A stretch of 64,000 nt of DNA from the NCBI GenBank assembly GCA_905220665.1, contig CAJNAR010000155.1, forward strand, positions 558,001-622,000. The letters run 5' to 3'. Of the stretch, positions 49,154 through 57,836 are shown one piece after another. The notes below the pieces were generated by a model that saw only the letters and a list, made by a program, of their open reading frames with translations, was not told the DNA's origin and made no database searches. Numbering within the stretch: the first letter of the stretch is position 1; each line of letters starts with the position of its first letter. The position numbers and the translations under genes are program-made. This DNA comes from Albugo candida (lineage: Eukaryota > Oomycota > Peronosporomycetes > Albuginales > Albuginaceae).

Positions 49154-49603
49154 TTAGCAAAAATATAAACTCTGCCATGCAAACCCAAGACCACATCCTC
49201 CTCCATATAATCCGGCACCGAACGCATTCCAGTATCCCAATGGATATGCCCAGCCTCCAAGTCCACCACATGAGAACCCAAACCTCCACGGCCCAAATCC
49301 ACCAAATCCACCCCATCCTCCCCAACCACCCCATATGTCACCGAGGAATTGCTCGTCATTACTGTCGCTGTCGGTTGGCTCTTGCTTAGATGAAGTGGCC
49401 ACTTTCTTCACCGGCTCCATGTTGCCCGTGAGTGAGATACCGGACGGCATTTTTACATTTTGAATCGCTTCCAAGGCTTGTTCTCTGGTCGGAAGATTGT
49501 GATGCTCTTGAATGCCACCCGGATGCAATTCCACTTTTGCTGGGATACTGGAAGCCAGCGGTAAGACGAAACCAAACATCATCATTATGGTTGACAAATG
49601 CAT
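49154..49603 (-). CDS. Array copy 17, full length, mutated upstream palindrome
   Basis: 149 residues, L3, HPGG, Thr variant. The 16-bp upstream palindrome carries the CATGATGG change seen in copies 11, 20 and 21. Confidence 0.84.
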   Translation of the reverse strand: MHLSTIMMMFGFVLPLASSIPAKVELHPGGIQEHHNLPTREQALEAIQNVKMPSGISLTGNMEPVKKVATSSKQEPTDSDSNDEQFLGDIWGGWGGWGGFGGFGPWRFGFSCGGLGGWAYPLGYWNAFGAGLYGGGCGLGFAWQSLYFC

Positions 49604-50129
49604 CACGGCTTGTATCTACTACAATATCAGGCTGTTGGCTCTTGATTTCCTCTTTCGAAGTGAGCGATAGCGCTGCACAATTACTACATCATGCATGATG
49701 GGATCTATCTGATGGATCGTTTGAGAGAATGCAATTACAAAACCCTTCCTGTTGCCGAACCCTTTCGTTGCATCAGTCGATCTATCACAACGACATGGGA
49801 TGTAACTGACATTTCAATTATCCTTGAGACGTACTAAGCGTATACGTAGGCTTGTACAGGATAACTAAGAGACATTGATCATATCATCTTTTTCAAATGT
49901 GCTATTAGATTGAATTCTGCAATGTGAATATATTGCTTATGAATTGGGTGAAACCCGACAATACGATGGATGCCCACCGCAGAATCAACAGTACTGAAGA
50001 GTGGCGCATGACAAAGAACGTCGAATGCAAGCATTTGTTTTGTATTTCTTATTAAATGTGAAATCGTGACTCCTAAGTACCGCACCAGTATATGCATTCT
50101 CGATTCAGCTATATTTCATGCAAGTAGAT

Positions 50130-50579
50130 TTAGCAAAAATATAAACTCTGCCATGCAAACCCAAGACCACATCCTCCTCCATATAATCCGGCACCGAACG
50201 CATTCCAGTATCCCAATGGATATGCCCAGCCTCCAAGTCCACCACATGAGAACCCAAACCTCCACGGCCCAAATCCACCAAATCCACCCCATCCTCCCCA
50301 ACCACCCCATATGTCACCGAGGAATTGCTCGTCATTACTGTCGCTGTCGTTTGGCTCTTGCTTAGATGAAGTGGCCACTTTCTTCACCGGCTCCATGTTG
50401 CCCGTGAGTGAGATACCGGACGGCATTTTTACATTTTGAATCGCTTCCAAGGCTTGTTCTCTGGTCGGAAGATTGTGATGCTCTTGAATGCCACCCGGAT
50501 GCAATTCCACTTTTGCTGGGATACTGGAAGCCAGCGGTAAGACGAAACCAAACATCATCATTATGGTTGACAAATGCAT
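50130..50579 (-). CDS. Array copy 18, full length
   Basis: 149 residues, L3 with HPGG and the Asn variant, the only L-type copy with Asn. Promoter intact. Confidence 0.84.
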   Translation of the reverse strand: MHLSTIMMMFGFVLPLASSIPAKVELHPGGIQEHHNLPTREQALEAIQNVKMPSGISLTGNMEPVKKVATSSKQEPNDSDSNDEQFLGDIWGGWGGWGGFGGFGPWRFGFSCGGLGGWAYPLGYWNAFGAGLYGGGCGLGFAWQSLYFC

Positions 50580-51105
50580 CACGGCTTGTATCTACTACAA
50601 TATCAGGCTGTTGGCTCTTGATTTCCTCTTTCGAAGTGAGCGATAGCGCTGCACAATTACTACATCATGCATGATGTGATCTATCTGATGGATCGTTTGA
50701 GAGAATGCAATTACAAAACCCTTCCTGTTGCCGAACCCTTTCGTTGCATCAGTCGATCTATCACAACGACATGGGATGTAACTGACATTTCAATTATCCT
50801 TGAGACGTACTAAGCGTATACGTAGGCTTGTACAGGATAACTAAGAGACATTGATCATATCATCTTTTTCAAATGTGCTATTAGATTGAATTCTGCAATG
50901 TGAATATATTGCTTATGAATTGGGTGAAACCCGACAATACGATGGATGCCCACCGCAGAATCAACAGTACTGAAGAGTGGCGCATGACAAAGAACGTCGA
51001 ATGCAAGCATTTGTTTTGTATTTCTTATTAAATGTGAAATCGTGACTCCTAAGTACCGCACCAGTATATGCATTCTCGATTCAGCTATATTTCATGCAAG
51101 TAGAT

Positions 51106-51555
51106 TTAGCAAAAATATAAACTCTGCCATGCAAACCCAAGACCACATCCTCCTCCATATAATCCGGCACCGAACGCATTCCAGTATCCCAATGGATATG
51201 CCCAGCCTCCAAGTCCACCACATGAGAACCCAAACCTCCACGGCCCAAATCCACCAAATCCACCCCATCCTCCCCAACCACCCCATATGTCACCGAGGAA
51301 TTGCTCGTCATTACTGTCGCTGTCGGTTGGCTCTTGCTTAGATGAAGTGGCCACTTTCTTCACCGGCTCCATGTTGCCCGTGAGTGAGATACCGGACGGC
51401 ATTTTTACATTTTGAATCGCTTCCAAGGCTTGTTCTCTGGTCGGAAGATTGTGATGCTCTTGAATGCCACCCGGATGCAATTCCACTTTTGCTGGGATAC
51501 TGGAAGCCAGCGGTAAGACGAAACCAAACATCATCATTATGGTTGACAAATGCAT
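51106..51555 (-). CDS. Array copy 19, full length
   Basis: 149 residues, L3, HPGG, Thr variant; identical protein to copy 12. Palindrome intact. Confidence 0.84.
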   Translation of the reverse strand: MHLSTIMMMFGFVLPLASSIPAKVELHPGGIQEHHNLPTREQALEAIQNVKMPSGISLTGNMEPVKKVATSSKQEPTDSDSNDEQFLGDIWGGWGGWGGFGGFGPWRFGFSCGGLGGWAYPLGYWNAFGAGLYGGGCGLGFAWQSLYFC

Positions 51556-52081
51556 CACGGCTTGTATCTACTACAATATCAGGCTGTTGGCTCTTGATTT
51601 CCTCTTTCGAAGTGAGCGATAGCGCTGCACAATTACTACATCATGCATGATGTGATCTATCTGATGGATCGTTTGAGAGAATGCAATTACAAAACCCTTC
51701 CTGTTGCCGAACCCTTTCGTTGCATCAGTCGATCTATCACAACGACATGGGATGTAACTGACATTTCAATTATCCTTGAGACGTACTAAGCGTATACGTA
51801 GGCTTGTACAGGATAACTAAGAGACATTGATCATATCATCTTTTTCAAATGTGCTATTAGATTGAATTCTGCAATGTGAATATATTGCTTATGAATTGGG
51901 TGAAACCCGACAATACGATGGATGCCCACCGCAGAATCAACAGTACTGAAGAGTGGCGCATGACAAAGAACGTCGAATGCAAGCATTTGTTTTGTATTTC
52001 TTATTAAATGTGAAATCGTGACTCCTAAGTACCGCACCAGTATATGCATTCTCGATTCAGCTATATTTCATGCAAGTAGAT

Positions 52082-52531
52082 TTAGCAAAAATATAAACTC
52101 TGCCATGCAAACCCAAGACCACATCCTCCTCCATATAATCCGGCACCGAACGCATTCCAGTATCCCAATGGATATGCCCAGCCTCCAAGTCCACCACATG
52201 AGAACCCAAACCTCCACGGCCCAAATCCACCAAATCCACCCCATCCTCCCCAACCACCCCATATGTCACCGAGGAATTGCTCGTCATTACTGTCGCTGTC
52301 GGTTGGCTCTTGCTTAGATGAAGTGGCCACTTTCTTCACCGGCTCCATGTTGCCCGTGAGTGAGATACCGGACGGCATTTTTACATTTTGAATCGCTTCC
52401 AAGGCTTGTTCTCTGGTCGGAAGATTGTGATGCTCTTGAATGCCACCCGGATGCAATTCCACTTTTGCTGGGATACTGGAAGCCAGCGGTAAGACGAAAC
52501 CAAACATCATCATTATGGTTGACAAATGCAT
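52082..52531 (-). CDS. Array copy 20, full length, mutated upstream palindrome
   Basis: 149 residues, L3, HPGG, Thr variant. Upstream palindrome has CATGATGG. Confidence 0.84.
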   Translation of the reverse strand: MHLSTIMMMFGFVLPLASSIPAKVELHPGGIQEHHNLPTREQALEAIQNVKMPSGISLTGNMEPVKKVATSSKQEPTDSDSNDEQFLGDIWGGWGGWGGFGGFGPWRFGFSCGGLGGWAYPLGYWNAFGAGLYGGGCGLGFAWQSLYFC

Positions 52532-53057
52532 CACGGCTTGTATCTACTACAATATCAGGCTGTTGGCTCTTGATTTCCTCTTTCGAAGTGAGCGATAGCG
52601 CTGCACAATTACTACATCATGCATGATGGGATCTATCTGATGGATCGTTTGAGAGAATGCAATTACAAAACCCTTCCTGTTGCCGAACCCTTTCGTTGCA
52701 TCAGTCGATCTATCACAACGACATGGGATGTAACTGACATTTCAATTATCCTTGAGACGTACTAAGCGTATACGTAGGCTTGTACAGGATAACTAAGAGA
52801 CATTGATCATATCATCTTTTTCAAATGTGCTATTAGATTGAATTCTGCAATGTGAATATATTGCTTATGAATTGGGTGAAACCCGACAATACGATGGATG
52901 CCCACCGCAGAATCAACAGTACTGAAGAGTGGCGCATGACAAAGAACGTCGAATGCAAGCATTTGTTTTGTATTTCTTATTAAATGTGAAATCGTGACTC
53001 CTAAGTACCGCACCAGTATATGCATTCTCGATTCAGCTATATTTCATGCAAGTAGAT

Positions 53058-53507
53058 TTAGCAAAAATATAAACTCTGCCATGCAAACCCAAGACCACAT
53101 CCTCCTCCATATAATCCGGCACCGAACGCATTCCAGTATCCCAATGGATATGCCCAGCCTCCAAGTCCACCACATGAGAACCCAAACCTCCACGGCCCAA
53201 ATCCACCAAATCCACCCCATCCTCCCCAACCACCCCATATGTCACCGAGGAATTGCTCGTCATTACTGTCGCTGTCGGTTGGCTCTTGCTTAGATGAAGT
53301 GGCCACTTTCTTCACCGGCTCCATGTTGCCCGTGAGTGAGATACCGGACGGCATTTTTACATTTTGAATCGCTTCCAAGGCTTGTTCTCTGGTCGGAAGA
53401 TTGTGATGCTCTTGAATGCCACCCGGATGCAATTCCACTTTTGCTGGGATACTGGAAGCCAGCGGTAAGACGAAACCAAACATCATCATTATGGTTGACA
53501 AATGCAT
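53058..53507 (-). CDS. Array copy 21, full length, mutated upstream palindrome
   Basis: 149 residues, L3, HPGG, Thr variant. Upstream palindrome has CATGATGG, adjacent to copy 20 with the same change. Confidence 0.84.
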   Translation of the reverse strand: MHLSTIMMMFGFVLPLASSIPAKVELHPGGIQEHHNLPTREQALEAIQNVKMPSGISLTGNMEPVKKVATSSKQEPTDSDSNDEQFLGDIWGGWGGWGGFGGFGPWRFGFSCGGLGGWAYPLGYWNAFGAGLYGGGCGLGFAWQSLYFC

Positions 53508-54033
53508 CACGGCTTGTATCTACTACAATATCAGGCTGTTGGCTCTTGATTTCCTCTTTCGAAGTGAGCGATAGCGCTGCACAATTACTACATCATGCAT
53601 GATGGGATCTATCTGATGGATCGTTTGAGAGAATGCAATTACAAAACCCTTCCTGTTGCCGAACCCTTTCGTTGCATCAGTCGATCTATCACAACGACAT
53701 GGGATGTAACTGACATTTCAATTATCCTTGAGACGTACTAAGCGTATACGTAGGCTTGTACAGGATAACTAAGAGACATTGATCATATCATCTTTTTCAA
53801 ATGTGCTATTAGATTGAATTCTGCAATGTGAATATATTGCTTATGAATTGGGTGAAACCCGACAATACGATGGATGCCCACCGCAGAATCAACAGTACTG
53901 AAGAGTGGCGCATGACAAAGAACGTCGAATGCAAGCATTTGTTTTGTATTTCTTATTAAATGTGAAATCGTGACTCCTAAGTACCGCACCAGTATATGCA
54001 TTCTCGATTCAGCTATATTTCATGCAAGTAGAT

Positions 54034-54483
54034 TTAGCAAAAATATAAACTCTGCCATGCAAACCCAAGACCACATCCTCCTCCATATAATCCGGCACCG
54101 AACGCATTCCAGTATCCCAATGGATATGCCCAGCCTCCAAGTCCACCACATGAGAACCCAAACCTCCACGGCCCAAATCCACCAAATCCACCCCATCCTC
54201 CCCAACCACCCCATATGTCACCGAGGAATTGCTCGTCATTACTGTCGCTGTCGGTTGGCTCTTGCTTAGATGAAGTGGCCACTTTCTTCACCGGCTCCAT
54301 GTTGCCCGTGAGTGAGATACCGGACGGCATTTTTACATTTTGAATCGCTTCCAAGGCTTGTTCTCTGGTCGGAAGATTGTGATGCTCTTGAATGCCACCC
54401 GGATGCAATTCCACTTTTGCTGGGATACTGGAAGCCAGCGGTAAGACGAAACCAAACATCATCATTATGGTTGAGAAATGCAT
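54034..54483 (-). CDS. Array copy 22, full length (outermost)
   Basis: 149 residues, F3, HPGG, Thr variant. It is first in transcription direction. Its upstream region matches the unit for only about 185 bp (to 54670), so palindrome and Inr-like motif are present but the distal spacer is replaced by unrelated sequence. Confidence 0.84.
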   Translation of the reverse strand: MHFSTIMMMFGFVLPLASSIPAKVELHPGGIQEHHNLPTREQALEAIQNVKMPSGISLTGNMEPVKKVATSSKQEPTDSDSNDEQFLGDIWGGWGGWGGFGGFGPWRFGFSCGGLGGWAYPLGYWNAFGAGLYGGGCGLGFAWQSLYFC

Positions 54484-54670
54484 CACGGCTTGTATCTACT
54501 ACAATATCAGGCTGTTGGCTCTTGATTTCCTCTTTCGAAGTGAGCGATAGCGCTGCACAATTACTACATCATGCATGATGTGATCTATCTGATGGATCGT
54601 TTGAGAGAATGCAATTACAAAACCCTTCCTGTTGCCGAACCCTTTCGTTGCATCAGTCGATCTATCACAA

Positions 54671-55194
54671 TGGAATGGGTTTTAGGATGTACATGACGTG
54701 TCCACCGTAGTCGAGACCTATTGTCTGGTCATGAGGAACATCTTCATATTGCTGGCTTTATCCAAAGGGTCCTTTGACCATTAGTGTGTAATTAAGTGTG
54801 TGTTGAAGTAGAGAGTAGTAGAAATTCGTGATGTTGAATACGAAAAGCGCGATATGAAACGCACCCAGGCACCTTTTAGCCGTTTAGGCATTTTGCTGCA
54901 GAGTGAATAGCGCAGATGGTCTTCTGCATCTCTTTCCATTGGAAGTAGATGTCACCTGTATGAACTTACTTGTAGTGATCTTTATTCCAAAGATGTTCCC
55001 ACTATCTTTCTGTGCAAAGCCTTTGTTATGGGAGCTTGTAATATTTATTTGGTTCCGTTCAGCAAGATGGCCTATGAAAATTGTGTCGCGCGAAACTCAG
55101 TACCGGTATTCAATCCGATTTTAAGATCTTAGGCTCATCTTAGAAGGACTTTTTATCATAGGACATGTGAAAATAATTCTTAGGGATCCATGTA
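54671..55194. other. Spacer between array and Copia derivative
   Basis: No gene recognised. The first bases (TGGAATGGG) begin unrelated sequence at the array edge. A 73-codon plus-strand frame at 54903-55124 has no features. Confidence 0.4.
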
Positions 55195-55199
55195 GACAT

Positions 55200-55376
55200 T
55201 TTTGAAAAGGCGGGACTAGTGATGTCGAAAGATTGCGATCCTTGAATGGAGGAAGCGCCTCATCTTAATCGACAAAGATGGTCGGAAAAAGAAAAAAGTG
55301 ATAATAGGATCATAAGCTTCAAAGAAAACAGTTTTTCATTGAAATCACACTAATCAAGCAACATGGAGAAAAAACA
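55200..55376 (+). repeat. 5' LTR of deleted Copia element
   Basis: Shares blocks with 56751-56928: GACTAGTGATGTCGAAAGAT, GTGATAATAGGATCATAA and GCAACATGGA. Ends AAAACA at 55376. Confidence 0.88.
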
Positions 55377-55748
55377 GGAATGAATCCAAGCCCCCCCCTG
55401 AAGACCCTCCAGCAGCTCCACTAGTGGTGTAGGTCGTCTGGACAGACTCGAGGAACTCACTGGGAATTTGATGCGCGATGTGGCACGGGAACGCAGGAGC
55501 GTACTCAGATACCTCCTGCAGGATCCGCTAACGATAGTAGTTTCAGCGTCTTTAGCCAGTTCTTGGGTTCTCGAAAGCAACTACCCGGTGCTAACTCGCT
55601 TAGTGAAGCTATGAGGGTACCCATGCCTTTTGCTTCACCGCGACCCCGAGTTCGATAGCAGCAGTTCTTCCCGACTGTGTAGCCTACGCCGCGTGTATAT
55701 ATTCATCCGGGACAGCAGTCCTTCCCACAGCAGAATTTTGGGATCGAT

Positions 55749-56710
55749 ATGCCGACCGTCGAGGATATGAAGCTATCGATTGAGCGTTTTACTGGAAAGG
55801 AAGAATACAGGGAACTTGGAGCTGGATTCAAAGACTGGGGATTGCAGTTCCTGGCCGCAGTTGGTGCAGCCCAACAACTTAGTGGTGGAGAATGGCCTGA
55901 AGAGTTCAAGATGAGGACACTTAATCGATATCTTGATGGAATTGCAAGGCTAACCCGGCGCGTACACCTATTGGCGAGGGAAAAGATGGCGAGGATGAGG
56001 CTGAATTATTACCAGTTGGTAATGCTGGCACGGCTGAGCAAATCACGGTCAAAATGTGCCAGTCAATGATTGGAATTCTGTTGTGGCTGGCTCGTTGTAG
56101 GAGATCGGACATTGAGTTTGCAGTGCATCGAGCCAGCCAACGTGTGCACGCTCCACGAAAATGCAACTGGCGGTGGACACAAAGAATTGTTCTCTATCTC
56201 AAGGGTGCAATTGATTGACCTAAAGTTACAACCAAAAGGAACAGCCACAAAGTATAAATCGGCAACGATTATGCTGGAAAGCTACAGTGACGCAGATAAT
56301 GCGACGAATTGTACGCACCGCAAATCGGTCACTGGAGGTGTCGTTTGTCTTAACAGAATGATTTTTGGATGGATGTGCCGTAAACAAGTGAGCGTGTCTC
56401 TATCCACGATGGAGGCTGCCTTTGTGCCAGCTTCGATGGTGGCAACTGGTTTGTTAGTACTTATGGAGTTGCTAGGAGAGATTGGAGTTCATGTGGTCAA
56501 ACCAATGGTGATGCACGTGGATAATCAATCTGCGATAAGGCAGATTCAAAGAGAATATAGCGTGGGGAGGGGCGAGCATATCGCGGCGTGACTCAACTTT
56601 ATCGAGGATTTTCAGAAGGAAGTGATGAAGTTGGACTATTGCGAGTCGCGTTTCATGCGAGCTGACATTCTCACTAAGACGTTCGCCGCGACACGGCTCA
56701 ATGAGCTACA
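55749..56710 (+). pseudogene. Copia gag joined to RT end/RNase H
   Basis: 55749-56069 encodes a gag start (VEDMKLSIERFTGKEEY, then GAGFKDWGLQFLAAVGAAQQ), ending with LARLSKSRSK. After a frame change the sequence reads the end of the reverse transcriptase domain (SMIGILLWLARCRRSDIEFA, about 56060-56120) and RNase H (SYSDADNATNCTHRKSVTGG, VSVSLSTMEAAF, MHVDNQSAIRQI; 56280-56560), then FMRADILTKTFAATRLNELH to about 56700. Zinc knuckle, protease, integrase and most of RT are deleted. Not functional by itself. Confidence 0.87.
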
Positions 56711-56750
56711 CAAGCTACTCTTACTGGTGCGATGATATCTCGGGAAGTAG

Positions 56751-56928
56751 TGTTATAAAAGCCCGACTAGTGATGTCGAAAGATCGCGATCCTTGGAATA
56801 GATGAAGCGCCTCTTAGTAATCTACGAAGTTGTGTAGGAAAAGGAAAGAAGTGATAATAGGATCATAACTTTAGATAGAACAGTTTTCCATCAAAATCAC
56901 ACTGATCATGCAACATGGACAAACAACA
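56751..56928 (+). repeat. 3' LTR of deleted Copia element
   Basis: 178-bp direct repeat of 55200-55376, beginning TGTTATAAAAG and ending CAAACAACA, followed by the target duplication GACAT. Confidence 0.9.
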
Positions 56929-57251
56929 GACATCAATGGCAGCAATCGCCGCGCTATATTGCATGCGTTGCGGCCTTAGTATTCTGATATACTACCCTCA
57001 ACTGCTATAAAATTCTATTTGACTGGGTGAGCCGTCAGCAAAGAAAAATTTTCCGCTAGCTCATCATGCGTGGAACCGTCGAATCCTGACTTCCTATACT
57101 CGTACAGCGGTGATAGAAGGAATGGAATTCAAATATCCCGGCTTACTGGATATCAATATCACGATGCAAGCTCTAGAGCCAACATACAATTAAAATATTG
57201 GGCATTTTACAAAATTATATGATTATGAGCTTACTCGAAAAGAAACATTCA

Positions 57252-57577
57252 TCATTTACGTCCTGCTTGTAAATCTACGATGTAAATAGGCTTTATTTCA
57301 CTCATGAACCTGCGCTTCTTTCTCTCCTGCATTTTTCCAGTATTCGTCCACTTGATCCACTTCACGTCGAATTTTCCGTCCCTCCAGAATGAACCTTCCG
57401 TGAACTCTTGCACACTCTTCACAAAAGTAATTGAATGGTTTCCATGTATCTCATCGGGAGAAATATGAGGTGTCAGTCTGTTATCAAATTTGCTGCAATG
57501 ATTGATTATTGGATAGAAGCAATTCCCGTCACTTATCAAACATCCAGTCCTATAGACGCTATTGGATAAGCCTACTT
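57252..57577 (-). CDS. Unrecognised partial coding frame next to a SINE
   Basis: The minus-strand frame ends at 57252 and stays open for about 105 codons before the SINE boundary, with coding-like composition (SPDEIHGNHSITFVKSVQEF, FWRDGKFDVKWIKW, KPIYIVDLQAGRK at the C-terminus). No family recognised. The frame continues into the SINE only by chance. Beyond the SINE (57837 onward) the same frame meets a stop at once, so the start must come from an exon not identified, or the gene is a remnant. GTAAGTAG at the target site might be intron sequence. Confidence 0.35.
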
Positions 57578-57821
57578 TGTCAAGGATTTCATTACACTGT
57601 TTATCTGGTTCTTTAACTACCTTCCTTATCCTATCATGAGCCCCTGACCGTGTGAATATCACTTGAGTCTGACTTCAAACCTAGGGAGGCAGATATTTTC
57701 CAAGCTTATTGCTTGAGTGGGCTCAAACCGCTGCCCACACTGCCGGGGATCGAACTAACGACCTCCGGCAGGGGGTCCGTGCGCTCAAGTGATTAACTGA
57801 CTGAGCTGGGTACGGACCCTA
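57578..57821 (-). mobile_element. tRNA-derived SINE, copy 3
   Basis: Minus-strand copy of the SINE at 17585. Reading from the high coordinate: AGCTCAGTCAGTTAATCACT (A-box region), AGTTCGATCC B box (57756-57747), body GCTTGGAAAATATCTGCC, end GAAATCCTTGACAA. The 15-bp target duplication TGGATAAGCCTACTT lies at 57563-57577 and 57822-57836. The least decayed copy with copy 1. Confidence 0.9.
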
Positions 57822-57836
57822 TGGATAAGCCTACTT

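Larger units (their letters stand above)
35471..54670 (-). repeat. 19-kb head-to-tail tandem array of a 976-bp gene unit, 22 copies
   Basis: The unit length is 976 bp in most copies (975 and 977 through single-base indels). Ten consecutive intervals from 43750 to 54486 are exactly 976 bp on average. Start codons of 21 copies plus one 5'-truncated remnant can be placed. Irregular spacing occurs at 37.8-39.3 kb (1461 bp, one partial copy) and 42.2-43.8 kb (486, 398 and 681 bp; three deletion junctions). The left end holds a divergent copy whose 3' part differs. The right end stops inside a unit at TCTATCACAA (54670). Units differ by only a few substitutions, so amplification is recent or the array is homogenised. 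Copy number may be distorted by assembly. Confidence 0.97.
55200..56928 (+). mobile_element. Internally deleted Copia element with LTRs and target duplication
   Basis: Direct LTRs 55200-55376 (177 bp) and 56751-56928 (178 bp), flanked by a perfect 5-bp duplication GACAT at 55195-55199 and 56929-56933. The 3' LTR has TG...CA ends; the 5' LTR start has decayed to TT. The LTRs are only about four-fifths identical. The interior is 1.37 kb and holds a gag N-terminus and an RNase H end, with the rest of pol missing. Its gag is related to that of the 7.5-kb element, but the LTRs differ, so it is a separate subfamily. Confidence 0.9.

Noticed and set aside
35471..54670. CRISPR or satellite interpretation of the array
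   Set aside because: Units are 976 bp, contiguous, carry a gene and have no short repeat/spacer alternation; the genome is eukaryotic.
57578..57662. N-terminal part of the 136-codon minus-strand frame as protein sequence
   Set aside because: These codons come from the SINE (reverse of its 3' body), so they are not part of the original coding frame.
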